Shown: positions 42,507 through 49,835, counted from the first letter of the stretch. The stretch is DNA of 64,000 nt from Levilactobacillus suantsaiihabitans (GCF_004745505.1 NZ_RKLX01000010.1:50852-114851); one strand, 5' to 3'. Notes: generated from the letters alone by a model not told the origin. Numbers and translations are program-made.

Positions 42507-43388
42507 TTACAATTCACCCTTCTTCAACTGGTGTAACGTGGTCTTAAGTTGTTCCTTGACTTCTGCGGAGACCGTCGGGTACGTTGGGTGAATGTTCTGC
42601 AGCCGTTTGACCAGAATGTTCGAGACCAACAGTCGGGCAACCCCCTTGTCATCGGCCGGGATGATGTACCACGGTTCCTTCTTGGTCGCCGTATTGGCCA
42701 GCATTTTGGTATAGGCGTCTTGATAGTCCGCCCAAAAGGCCCGCTCACGCATATCGCTGGGTGAAAACTTCCAGTTTTTGCTGGCAATTTCGATGCGCCG
42801 CTCAAACCGCCGCGTTTGTTCCTCACGTGACAGGTGTAAGAAGAACTTGATCGTCACAAAGCCCTGGTGGCGCAGGTACGTTTCAAAATGCCGCAGGTCA
42901 TGGTAACGCCGATCGAAGAACTTATCGCCGACGTCTGCCAAACTGTTCACGCCCGGCAGGTGTTGCCCCAATAACATTTCTGGGTGGACCCGACTGATCA
43001 AGACGTCCTCATATTGTGAGCGGTTAAAGATCCGAATCTCGCCTCGGCGCGGTAATTCTTGATTGACGCGCCACAAGAAATCGTGATCCAACTGAAGATG
43101 CGTCGGCTGCTTGAAGCTGACCACGCTGGTCCCCGAGGGGTTCAACCCACTGAAGACGTGGCGGATCAGACCATCCTTGCCGGCGGTATCCATCCCCTGC
43201 AAGATGATGATCACGCCAGTCTCGCGTTGCGCGTACAAACGTGTCTGCAGGTCACTTAGGGTAGCCACGTTGGCTGTCAAGGCGTTGGTGATGACGGCCT
43301 GTTCAGGCCCCCGGTCAACGCGGGTGGCTATTTTACTGAGATCCACGGGGGCCTCCCCGGTATATCGATAACGACTTTCAGTATTCAA
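42507..43388 (-). CDS. ppk2: Polyphosphate kinase 2 family protein
   Basis: PPK2 enzymes use polyphosphate to phosphorylate nucleoside mono- or diphosphates, or the reverse. The 293-residue protein has Walker A QGMDTAGKDGLIRHV near residue 66, the lid-type segment NRSQYEDVLISRVHPEML near 122, and FLHLSREEQTRRFERR near 185. The start is TTG after AGGAGGCGATGCGTT. No terminator is evident downstream. Substrate preference (AMP, ADP or both) cannot be read with certainty. Confidence 0.9.
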   Translation of the reverse strand: MNTESRYRYTGEAPVDLSKIATRVDRGPEQAVITNALTANVATLSDLQTRLYAQRETGVIIILQGMDTAGKDGLIRHVFSGLNPSGTSVVSFKQPTHLQLDHDFLWRVNQELPRRGEIRIFNRSQYEDVLISRVHPEMLLGQHLPGVNSLADVGDKFFDRRYHDLRHFETYLRHQGFVTIKFFLHLSREEQTRRFERRIEIASKNWKFSPSDMRERAFWADYQDAYTKMLANTATKKEPWYIIPADDKGVARLLVSNILVKRLQNIHPTYPTVSAEVKEQLKTTLHQLKKGEL

Positions 43389-43561
43389 AACGCATCGCCT
43401 CCTGTTACTAACAAATCATAGCATGCTTTGCCCGCCGTGACCGTTTAAAAGTGCTAAAATTCACGAAAAAACTTTTTCCTGTCTAAATGAGTGCGTTTGC
43501 CCGGTGGCCTTGCTATACTTAACTTGTAACCACTTACCAAGTTGATGAAGGAGTTTCCAAT

Positions 43562-44224
43562 ATGAAAAAAATTACGGCATATTTTGTACGTCACGGACAA
43601 ACCATGTTGAACCACTACAATAAGGTGCAGGGTTGGATCGACTCGCCCCTCACGGAAAAGGGCCGGGCTGATGCCAAACGCGCCGGTCAACAGCTCAAGG
43701 GGATTCACTTAGCCGCTGCCTACAGTAGTGACTCCGGCCGGGCCATTGAGACCGCGCGCATCGCCTTGCGTCAGAACCCGGAGAACATGAACATCGTGTC
43801 CTATCAGTACCCCGAATTTCGGGAACAGTGCCATGGCTATTTTGAAGGCAACGACTTGAACCAAATGTGGCAATTCGTCGGCGCCCAGGTCAAGATGACC
43901 TCCGAATCCGCGGTTTTAGGTACCTATGGCCTGGAAAAGGCCCGCGACTTGATTCACAAGGCCGACCTCTACGGAGAAGCCGAAAGCAACGACATGTTCT
44001 GGGAACGTCTGGACCGCGGCTTTAATAAGCTCCGGGACAATTCTCAAGACGGCGACACGGTCTTAGTCGTTTCCCACGGCATGACGATTCGTTCCATCGT
44101 GGACCGCTACGCCCCGGAACTTGACGAAGGCGTGGCCACCATCAATGGTAGCATCACCAAATTAGAGATTACCGACGATGATATTCACGTCGATTTCTTT
44201 AACAAGATTGATTTTCAATCCTAA
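43562..44224 (+). CDS. Histidine phosphatase (phosphoglycerate-mutase-like) protein
   Basis: A 220-residue member of the histidine phosphatase superfamily with the catalytic RHGQT (residues 10-14) after TAYFV, the LTEKGRADAKRAG segment near 30, and the second catalytic histidine in LVVSHGMTIRSIV near 172. It is probably a small-molecule phosphatase, not the glycolytic mutase, because it is shorter and diverges from GpmA. GATGAAGGAGTTTCCAAT precedes the ATG. An extended -10 (TGCTATACT) lies near 43511. It is followed by pspC. Confidence 0.88.
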   Translation: MKKITAYFVRHGQTMLNHYNKVQGWIDSPLTEKGRADAKRAGQQLKGIHLAAAYSSDSGRAIETARIALRQNPENMNIVSYQYPEFREQCHGYFEGNDLNQMWQFVGAQVKMTSESAVLGTYGLEKARDLIHKADLYGEAESNDMFWERLDRGFNKLRDNSQDGDTVLVVSHGMTIRSIVDRYAPELDEGVATINGSITKLEITDDDIHVDFFNKIDFQS

Positions 44225-44250
44225 ACTAGTTTCCAGGGAGGTCTCATCTC

Positions 44251-44436
44251 ATGAAAAACATTCACCGTTCTGCCAATAATCGGGTCTTTGCCGGCGTTCT
44301 CGGCGGCCTGGCGCAGCACTTTGATTGGAACGTGGGCGTGGCCCGCATCTTGTTTGTGGTCTTGGCCATCACCCCCGCGTTTCCCGGCATCATCGCCTAC
44401 CTGATTCTTTGGATGATCATGGGCGATCCCGAATAA
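44251..44436 (+). CDS. PspC-domain protein
   Basis: A 61-residue protein consisting of one PspC domain: RSANNRVFAGVLGGLAQHFD, then VARILFVVLAITPAFPGIIA and a final membrane segment ending MIMGDPE. PspC domains take part in membrane-stress responses. CAGGGAGGTCTCATCTC precedes the ATG; it lies 26 bases after the phosphatase gene and ends the transcript. Confidence 0.93.
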   Translation: MKNIHRSANNRVFAGVLGGLAQHFDWNVGVARILFVVLAITPAFPGIIAYLILWMIMGDPE

Positions 44437-44445
44437 AGCACCCTG

Positions 44446-44480
44446 GCAGCTCCCCCAATTTTCGGCGGAGCTGCTTTTTT
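44446..44480 (+). terminator. Terminator after pspC
   Basis: Stem GCAGCTCC / GGAGCTGC with a 13-base loop, then six T. Confidence 0.92.
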
Positions 44481-44482
44481 AG

Positions 44483-44511
44483 TTGACGTAAGCGGGCCAA
44501 TCTTCTAAAAT
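44483..44511 (+). promoter_or_regulatory. ndk promoter
   Basis: -35 TTGACG, 17-base spacer, -10 TAAAAT, directly after the previous terminator. Confidence 0.8.
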
Positions 44512-44578
44512 TTAGGGTGTAACTTGTTACGTCATGAGCAATGCGCTTGGTTGCTCCAAATACAAGGAGGTCTCTATC

Positions 44579-45058
44579 ATGGCAAACTCAGAAAAGACTT
44601 TGGTACTGGTAAAACCTGACGGTGTCGCGGAAGGACACATTGGTGAGATTATTTCACGGCTAGAAAGAAAGCGCTACCAAATTACGGCATTAAAGGTCGT
44701 TCGCGCCACTCCTGAACAACTTGAAAGGCACTACTGCGAACAAGTCGACAAGCCCTATTTCCACGAAATTGAAACGTACATGATGGAAGGTCCCCTGGTC
44801 GCCATCATCGTCACCGGGACCGATGTCGTCAAGGCTGTCCACAATTTAGCGGGTAAGACTCGGCCCAACGACGCCCAACCCGGCACGATTCGGGGCGACT
44901 TTGCCCATGAATACCCCGATGGCATCTTAAGAAATATCGTGCACACCGCAGACAGCCGGGAAAATGCGCACCACGAAATCGCCATCTGGTTCCCCGAACT
45001 AGCGGTAGAAGCCCATCAGCAACAAGCCGCTCTTCAGCAACAAAAAGTCACGGAATAG
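44579..45058 (+). CDS. ndk: Ndk, nucleoside diphosphate kinase
   Basis: Ndk balances nucleoside triphosphates by phosphate transfer through a phospho-histidine. The 159-residue protein begins KTLVLVKPDGVAEGHIGEII, has ARATPEQLERHY-like residues, GKTRPNDAQPGTIRGDFA near 92 and the active-site histidine in RNIVHTADSRENAHHEIAIW near 120, where the family often has HGSDS. A Gln/Ala-rich tail adds a few residues. The ATG with AAGGAGGTCTCTATC in front was chosen over one 15 codons upstream. Monocistronic. Confidence 0.95.
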   Translation: MANSEKTLVLVKPDGVAEGHIGEIISRLERKRYQITALKVVRATPEQLERHYCEQVDKPYFHEIETYMMEGPLVAIIVTGTDVVKAVHNLAGKTRPNDAQPGTIRGDFAHEYPDGILRNIVHTADSRENAHHEIAIWFPELAVEAHQQQAALQQQKVTE

Positions 45059-45066
45059 AAAATGAG

Positions 45067-45094
45067 CGGGTCCGCAAGTTGGGCCCGTTTTTTT
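45067..45094 (+). terminator. ndk terminator
   Basis: Stem CGGGTCC / GGGCCCG with one G-U pair, then seven T. Confidence 0.9.
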
Positions 45095-45108
45095 GGCGCC
45101 ATCTCTGC

Positions 45109-45114
45109 TATAAT
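45109..45114 (+). promoter_or_regulatory. Extended -10 box for the small gene and cupin
   Basis: TGCTATAAT, a perfect extended -10, 28 bases before the next start codon; no clear -35. Confidence 0.6.
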
Positions 45115-45141
45115 CTACAGTAGCTAAGGTGGTGAATGACA

Positions 45142-45309
45142 ATGACTTTTCCAGAAGATATTTTTGAAGCTGCCGCCTATGAATGGCTCAAGCAGCAGGA
45201 TCTCACGCAACACACGCCCAAGGAGGTCACCAACGCTTTGACCGAGGCGATTCGTCAAGCTAAGGGCCTGGCGCCCGCGACCGAAGATCCTTGGCAAGCC
45301 AAACCATAA
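45142..45309 (+). CDS. Small 55-residue protein, unknown function
   Basis: Easily missed because of its size. The frame reads MTFPEDIFEAAAYEWLKQQD..., with KEVTNALTEAIRQAKGLAPA and the end EDPWQAKP; it looks like two amphipathic helices and has no membrane segment. AAGGTGGTGAATGACA precedes the ATG, a consensus extended -10 lies 28 bases upstream, and the cupin gene follows 16 bases after its stop, all of which support a real gene. I do not recognise the family. Confidence 0.65.
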   Translation: MTFPEDIFEAAAYEWLKQQDLTQHTPKEVTNALTEAIRQAKGLAPATEDPWQAKP

Positions 45310-45325
45310 TCAAAGGACTGATTCC

Positions 45326-45814
45326 ATGACCGGCAAATTGGCCTACATCGACGCGCTGGCGTTGACCCCGCATCCAGAGGGTGGCTGGTACCGCCAGACG
45401 TTTCAAAGTGACGACAAAGTCTTTGACAACACCAGTCAGGCCGCTCGTTACCAGTACACCAGTATCTACTTTCTACTGGACGACACGCACCCCTCACACT
45501 TTCACCGCCTCACCCACGATGAGCTGTGGTTCTTTCACGACGGTGCGCCCGTGACTATCCACTGTATCGCCCCCGACGGCAACTACTCGCAGGTAACCCT
45601 TGGTGCCGATGTGACAGCCGGTGAGCGTCTCCAGTTCAAGGTCCCTCATGACACGATTTTTGCCTCGGAGGTGACCCAACCCAATGCGTTCGGCCTCGTC
45701 AGCTGCGTGGTGGCCCCCGGATTTGACTTTGCGGACTTCACACTGGTGAACCGCGAAACGTTGTTGGCCGCGCATCCGGGACTGGTGGATGTGATTGAGC
45801 GGTTGGCGGATTAG
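45326..45814 (+). CDS. Cupin, DUF985 family
   Basis: A 162-residue single-domain beta barrel of the DUF985/cupin_5 family: ALTPHPEGGWYRQTFQSDD near residue 12, SIYFLLDDTHPSHFHRLTHDELWFFHDG with the metal-type His/Glu set near 50-70, and a C-terminal VVAPGFDFADFTLVNRETL. Some relatives are sugar or nucleotide-sugar epimerase-like, but the function here is unknown. AAAGGACTGATTCC precedes the ATG; it is the second gene after the small 55-residue protein. Confidence 0.9.
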   Translation: MTGKLAYIDALALTPHPEGGWYRQTFQSDDKVFDNTSQAARYQYTSIYFLLDDTHPSHFHRLTHDELWFFHDGAPVTIHCIAPDGNYSQVTLGADVTAGERLQFKVPHDTIFASEVTQPNAFGLVSCVVAPGFDFADFTLVNRETLLAAHPGLVDVIERLAD

Positions 45815-45836
45815 GTAATTTTTTTGAATCAGCGAG

Positions 45837-45871
45837 CACTAATCTCATGTTTTTTCGGGTTAGTGTTTTTT
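45837..45871 (+). terminator. Terminator after the cupin gene
   Basis: Stem CACTAATC / GGTTAGTG (one G-U pair) followed by six T, 22 bases after the cupin stop. Confidence 0.78.
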
Positions 45872-46084
45872 CTATCTTCTATTTTTTACACGCAGATATT
45901 AGATTTTTATAAAAGGCGAATTTTGGGGAAGTTTAATAAGACCGATAACTCTCGTCCCGCTCTTAAAATCATCAAACATAGCAAAAAGAAACTATCAGTC
46001 AGTGCAGGAGAACAGTATCATCGCTCATCCAAGCCCAATTTTTTCCGACTAGAAAAAATGACCAAAATTAAATAAACAGCGTCG

Positions 46085-46115
46085 CCACCAATCAATCTCG
46101 GTTGGTGGTTTTTTT
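46085..46115 (+). terminator. Intrinsic terminator without an obvious gene
   Basis: Stem CCACCAA / TTGGTGG with a 10-base loop, then seven T on the plus strand. No well-supported gene ends here. Confidence 0.75.
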
Positions 46116-46238
46116 ACAATAGATACCAACCAAGATGATATTCGTCAGACAATTTCATCCTCCTATTTTCTGACAACTCGCCAATCATTTGCAATAGCTT
46201 ATCTTCCGGAAGACTCAAAAAATCGCTAACGCTTGCAT

Positions 46239-46282
46239 AGATTATTCAGGCTACGCTCTTCATCAAGTAGCCTGAATAATCT
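46239..46282. repeat. 16-bp perfect inverted repeat
   Basis: AGATTATTCAGGCTAC and its exact complement GTAGCCTGAATAATCT, separated by 12 bases. It has no T run on either side, so it does not look like a terminator. Confidence 0.85.
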
Positions 46283-46362
46283 AAAACACAAGCATAACTA
46301 CCTCGTCTTTCAATCTGCTCCCCAAAAAATCGGTCAGATTTTCATCAAAATCAAAAACAGGC

Positions 46363-46390
46363 TTGCATTTATAGTCATTATTGGTAGAAT
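46363..46390 (+). promoter_or_regulatory. tRNA-Ser promoter
   Basis: -35 TTGCAT, 16-base spacer, -10 TAGAAT, 17 bases before the tRNA. Confidence 0.65.
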
Positions 46391-46407
46391 ATATTAAGTA
46401 GTGACTT

Positions 46408-46495
46408 GGAGAGTTGGCAGAGTGGTAATGCAACGGACTCGAAATCCGTCGAACCGGCTAATACCGGCGCGCAGGTTCAAATCCTGTACTCTCCT
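46408..46495 (+). tRNA. tRNA-Ser (anticodon CGA)
   Basis: Acceptor stem GGAGAGT / ACTCTCC, D arm, anticodon stem ACGGA-CTCGAAA-TCCGT with anticodon CGA (reads UCG), a long variable arm typical of tRNA-Ser (CCGG...CCGG) and the T arm AGGTTCAAATCCT. The base after the acceptor stem is T, where serine tRNAs usually have G, and CCA is not encoded. It has its own promoter and a strong terminator. Confidence 0.95.
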
Positions 46496-46508
46496 TAAAG
46501 ATATGAAC

Positions 46509-46560
46509 AAAAACAGCAATTTCGTTAAATGAACGTTTAACGAAATTGCTGTTTTTATTT
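46509..46560 (+). terminator. tRNA-Ser terminator
   Basis: A 21-bp perfect palindromic stem (46509-46529 with 46536-46556) ending in TTTTTATTTT. Confidence 0.92.
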
Positions 46561-46680
46561 TAAAAAGTATCACTGAGTTATTCCGATTAGCAATCGACAG
46601 GCCCACTTTAACTCTAAAAATAAGTTGGGAAACGTCCGCGATTAAGACTGGTAATCAGGCAACGGTGCCGCTCACAACCG

Positions 46681-46725
46681 CATCTGTGGAAAAAAGTAAA
46701 AACAATTTACGCTCTTTCACAGATG
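46681..46725. repeat. Inverted repeat downstream of the TIR-like gene
   Basis: CATCTGTG / CACAGATG at the ends and GTAAA / TTTAC inside form an imperfect stem of about 18 pairs. The rest of 46561-46800 holds nothing recognisable. Confidence 0.6.
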
Positions 46726-46800
46726 TAATCATGGTCGACATTTCTCCTGCAGTCAATTGCTAAAGCTAAAATTCGTTTTACGCATCAAGGCATTCGGCCT

Positions 46801-47202
46801 CTAAAATTTTCGTTGTGCCAACACAATCGGATCGAATGGATCGATCCAAATCGGCGCCGTATCCACCAGACCAATCGGGGAAATATTGGTGCTGTCTAGC
46901 TTGGCGGCCAACAATTGTTTGTCGGCATCTTGGGCTGTCGAGATTTCCCAGTCGGTCCATTCCGACTGCCAGGTGGCCCGGCTAATAATAATCAGTAATT
47001 GATTGGCCGCTTTGATTTCCTTCCGCAAATGCCGGCGAATTCGGTTGGCACTGGCACAGTTAAAGCACACCGGCGGCTCCTGTTCGTGAAAGCTGACCGA
47101 TGGAAACTCCCAGTACTTGTCCGCCCACTCCTGGAGTTGGACCTGAAACGAATGGGCTAACGGATCGGCTGACTGGTAGCTGATAAATAGATCACTCATC
47201 AT
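46801..47202 (-). CDS. TIR-like domain protein (ThsB/MTH538-type), possible defence gene
   Basis: A 133-residue protein that begins with the typical TIR-like strand SDLFISYQSADPLAHS. It continues with RIRRHLRKEIKAANQLLIII and SRATWQSEWTDWEISTAQ, where the glutamate of WEI (residue 86) is in the position of the catalytic or conserved acid of TIR/MTH538 domains. Such proteins make cyclic ADP-ribose signals in Thoeris defence. No ThsA-like partner is next to it, so a defence role is inference; it could be a free-standing NADase or a remnant. AAGGGAGTTTGG precedes two adjacent ATG codons. Confidence 0.68.
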   Translation of the reverse strand: MMSDLFISYQSADPLAHSFQVQLQEWADKYWEFPSVSFHEQEPPVCFNCASANRIRRHLRKEIKAANQLLIIISRATWQSEWTDWEISTAQDADKQLLAAKLDSTNISPIGLVDTAPIWIDPFDPIVLAQRKF

Positions 47203-47342
47203 CCAAACTCCCTTCCTAATTGACTTGGCTTAATTGTAACTGGCTTAAAAGTCAAAACGATTACAAGCAGGTGTTTTTCTAATGAATACTATATAACAAA
47301 TCTAATTTACTTTCTAGCAATCACGATTATTCGGCAAAAACA

Positions 47343-47729
47343 TTAACGTCCTAGATAATGAAAATCCGGGTCGCGGCCTTCCCGATAGCAGGCAAATGCC
47401 CGGGTCAACTCATTGTGAAACGTCACCAAGATTGCCGGCGTGGCCCAAGTCGAAGCAGCCCAAAACACGGTATCATCCGGCTCACGGTTATCGTTGGGAT
47501 AACGGTGGTAACCCCACTCTTCATCCCAGATGGTCCCCTGCGTGTTCAACCAGTCCTCGGCCAACCCTGCCTGCACGACCGCCATAACGTCGCCATTGTC
47601 GCGTATCAGCGCCGCCAGCTTCTCCCAGTCTAATTGCCAGTCATGAAGCTTAGGATCCTGCTGGCGGGTTCCCAGGGGCGTATGCCGCAGCTGAATGGGG
47701 GTCAGGTCAATAAAATCCATGGTCATCAT
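47343..47729 (-). CDS. Unknown small acidic protein
   Basis: I do not recognise the family. The 128-residue protein is rich in Trp, Asp and His, with no signal or membrane segment; WDEEWGYHRYPNDNREPDDT is the most characteristic part. The start may be the first ATG (after AGGAAAGGAAG) or the fourth codon, also ATG. A possible promoter, CTGCAA, 17 bases, TAGAAT, lies around 47746-47775 on the minus strand. It lies 140 bases upstream of the TIR-like gene on the same strand; a link between them is not shown. Confidence 0.6.
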   Translation of the reverse strand: MMTMDFIDLTPIQLRHTPLGTRQQDPKLHDWQLDWEKLAALIRDNGDVMAVVQAGLAEDWLNTQGTIWDEEWGYHRYPNDNREPDDTVFWAASTWATPAILVTFHNELTRAFACYREGRDPDFHYLGR

Positions 47730-47834
47730 CTTCCTTTCCTCTATTCTACCTGGAACCGTCGAAAATTGCAGGGCCCACTCATTGGTTTTACCGGTAAGTC
47801 ATTTTTTCTCTGAGCATATTGATTGCGGGAAAAC

Positions 47835-47880
47835 ACTAATTAGTCCATAATATAATTACAAACTAATCAAAATGATTAGT
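47835..47880 (+). promoter_or_regulatory. Operator-flanked promoter of a candidate small RNA
   Basis: A consensus -10 TATAAT (47851-47856) is preceded by the palindrome ACTAATTAGT (47835-47844) and followed at the expected start site by ACTAATCA-AAA-TGATTAGT (47862-47880), an 8-bp perfect inverted repeat. No good -35 is present. The half sites ACTAAT / ATTAGT are shared, which suggests one repressor or activator binding both. Confidence 0.6.
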
Positions 47881-48014
47881 TGATAAACACATATTCTCCC
47901 CTTTGCACCACTCTCACAGATTCCGCACGAATCTTGATTCATCCCCCAGATAGTCCTCCTCAACGGGCTGTTTTCTTCAAAGCCAGGGTCGCCTCCCACG
48001 GCCCTGGCTTTTTT
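47863..48014 (+). ncRNA. Candidate trans-acting small RNA with C-rich motifs
   Basis: A transcript from the TATAAT at 47851 would be about 150 bases long and stop at the terminator 47979-48014. It contains no open frame with a binding site. Three single-stranded C-rich stretches are visible: CTCCCC (47896-47901), ATCCCCC (47941-47947) and TCCTCCT (47954-47960), the last an exact anti-Shine-Dalgarno sequence. This is the pattern of Gram-positive regulatory RNAs that block translation. The MFS gene downstream seems to have its own -10 box, so this is probably not just its leader; that alternative remains open. Confidence 0.5.
47979..48014 (+). terminator. Terminator of the candidate small RNA
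   Basis: 8-bp GC-rich stem AGCCAGGG / CCCTGGCT, 13-base loop, six T. Confidence 0.9.
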
Positions 48015-48052
48015 GCGTCCGATTGGGCTTTTCGTGGTGGCGGTTTCAGGTC

Positions 48053-48058
48053 TATACT
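48053..48058 (+). promoter_or_regulatory. -10 box of the MFS transporter gene
   Basis: TATACT, 33 bases before the start codon; the -35 is weak. Confidence 0.5.
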
Positions 48059-48090
48059 AATTTTAAACGCTTTTTGAAGGAGGATTTTTT

Positions 48091-49269
48091 GTGTATCCCA
48101 AACGTTCCTGGTTTCTCTTTAGCATGATGCTGATCGCCGCTAACCTGCGGCTGCCCATCACATTAATGCCGCCCCTACTGCCCGATCTGGAACAGACGTT
48201 GCATCTGCCAAGCTCTTTGGCCGGCCTGTTGACGTCGATTCCCCTGGTGACATTTGCCATCTTTTCCCCACTGATTGTGAAATTGGCGCAGCGCTGGGGC
48301 AACGCCCGTACGGTTTTGGCCCTGTTTCTGCTCTTGATTCTGGGGAGCTACGGGCGCATCATTCCCAACGTGGTCGCCCTGTTTTTCGGGACCTTCCTGG
48401 TGGGCATTGGCGTAGATAGCGGTAACGTCTTGATTCCGGCGCTGATCAAGGAACGCGTTCCCGACCAGATTCAGCTGGGGACCAGTCTTTACACCCTGTC
48501 CATGTTGTTGGTCGGTGCGTTGGGGACCGCCGCGGCTGGCTATCTGATCACATCGCTGAGTTTTGGCATGACCCAAGCCATCTTGGGGGTCATCAGTATC
48601 ATAGCTGTCATCTGTTGGCTGCCCAATTTAAAGACCGCCGACACGCCGGCCCTGACCGCCCAACAACGGGCGCAGGTACCGCATTACCATAGCGTTTGGC
48701 GGCAACCATCTGGCTGGCTGATCACGTTGTTCTTTGGCCTGCAGTCGTTGGTCTACTACGTCTTATTGACCTGGTTGCCCACGATTCTGACCACCCACGG
48801 CGTGTCCACTATCGTCGCCAGTAACCTCTTGACGCTGTTTCAGCTCAGCGGGTTACCTCTAGCCTTTCTGGTGCCTTACCTCTTTAACAAACGCCATGGC
48901 ATGCCCTTACTGTTGACGATCATGACGCTGGGATACGTGGTGGCGCCACTGACCTTCCTGTTACCCACGCATTCGCTGCCGTTTCTCACGACCATGGCGT
49001 TGATCAGCGGTCTGGGCTCCGGGGTCGCCTTTAACCTGGCCATCATGTTCTTCACCGAAAAGACCCACAACCCCTACCAGACCGCCGCAATTTCCGGCAT
49101 GGCCCAGTCAGCGGGCTACTTACTGGCCGCCGTCGGTCCCATTTTATTCGGCACCTTGGCCACTAGTCTGCACGCCTGGAACCCTGTCTTGTTGCTGCTG
49201 GTCGTCTGTGCAATCGCCTTGACCGTGACCGGTATCGTGGTCGACCGTCACGCCATGATTGCCGATTGA
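48091..49269 (+). CDS. MFS transporter, CynX/NimT family
   Basis: A 392-residue major facilitator with about 12 membrane spans. The N-terminus (LIAANLRLPITLMPPLLPDL, SLAGLLTSIPLVTFAIFSPL) and the GVDSGNVLIPALIKERVPDQ segment resemble the CynX/NimT group (cyanate and 2-nitroimidazole transporters), whose true substrates are often unknown. Translation starts at GTG after AAGGAGGATTTTTT. Monocistronic; the candidate small RNA lies directly upstream. Confidence 0.87.
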   Translation: MYPKRSWFLFSMMLIAANLRLPITLMPPLLPDLEQTLHLPSSLAGLLTSIPLVTFAIFSPLIVKLAQRWGNARTVLALFLLLILGSYGRIIPNVVALFFGTFLVGIGVDSGNVLIPALIKERVPDQIQLGTSLYTLSMLLVGALGTAAAGYLITSLSFGMTQAILGVISIIAVICWLPNLKTADTPALTAQQRAQVPHYHSVWRQPSGWLITLFFGLQSLVYYVLLTWLPTILTTHGVSTIVASNLLTLFQLSGLPLAFLVPYLFNKRHGMPLLLTIMTLGYVVAPLTFLLPTHSLPFLTTMALISGLGSGVAFNLAIMFFTEKTHNPYQTAAISGMAQSAGYLLAAVGPILFGTLATSLHAWNPVLLLLVVCAIALTVTGIVVDRHAMIAD

Positions 49270-49285
49270 CGACTATGCAAAACGG

Positions 49286-49314
49286 TTGACTATATGCATT
49301 TAATTATGGATAAT
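49286..49314 (+). promoter_or_regulatory. uspA promoter
   Basis: -35 TTGACT, 17-base spacer, -10 GATAAT. Confidence 0.65.
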
Positions 49315-49364
49315 ATAATCGTAATCTAAAACGTTTCGTCAGCCAATGCTAAGGAGGTCATCTC

Positions 49365-49811
49365 ATGTATCAGCATATTTTAGTCCCCCTCGATGGGTCC
49401 AGCAACGCCAATGAAGCCCTTAAGGCGGCCATTGATCTGGCCAAGGACTGGCACGCCAGCCTACTGCTCCTGCACGTGACCGATATCAACCAGTTTGGCG
49501 GCTACGCCCGGGGCCTGGCTTACACGGAGGTCATCGCCTCCATGCGCGAAAACGCCACGGAACTGATGACGCGCGCCAAGGAACTGGCAACGGCGGCCGG
49601 TGTGACCGTCACCACGGCCAACCTGGAGGGCGCCCCCAAACAGCAGATCACCGATGTCGCGAACGATGCCGAAAATGGGATCGACCTAATCGTCATCGGG
49701 AAATCCGGGACCAACGCCTTCTCCCGACTCGTGGTCGGGTCAACCACCACCTACGTGGTCCAGCACGCTCACCCTAACGTCTTCGTCATCAACGATATTG
49801 CCGAAGATTAA
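49365..49811 (+). CDS. Universal stress protein, UspA family
   Basis: A 148-residue single Usp domain: it starts YQHILVPLDGSSNANEALKA and carries the ATP-binding motif GKSGTNAFSRLVVGSTT (G-2x-G-9x-G-S) near residue 120, so it probably binds ATP. These proteins accumulate under starvation and stress. AAGGAGGTCATCTC precedes the ATG. Own promoter; shares a bidirectional terminator with apt. Confidence 0.93.
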   Translation: MYQHILVPLDGSSNANEALKAAIDLAKDWHASLLLLHVTDINQFGGYARGLAYTEVIASMRENATELMTRAKELATAAGVTVTTANLEGAPKQQITDVANDAENGIDLIVIGKSGTNAFSRLVVGSTTTYVVQHAHPNVFVINDIAED

Positions 49812-49835
49812 GGTTCCCCTATCTCCATGCAACTC

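Larger units (their letters stand above)
45872..46362. other. AT-rich non-coding stretch before tRNA-Ser
   Basis: Markedly poorer in GC than its surroundings. A frame of about 83 codons from 45824 runs through the cupin terminator and ends in Lys-rich residues; I do not accept it as a gene. A further terminator (46085-46115) and a 16-bp inverted repeat (46239-46282) are the only structures seen. Confidence 0.5.

Noticed and set aside
45824..46075. 83-codon plus-strand frame after the cupin gene
   Set aside because: It starts at TTG without a clear binding site and runs through the cupin terminator; composition is AT-rich and the end is low-complexity.
49292..49314. Second -10 box (TATAAT) downstream in the uspA promoter region
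   Set aside because: Spacing from the TTGACT is about 21 bases or more, so GATAAT at 17 bases is the better choice.
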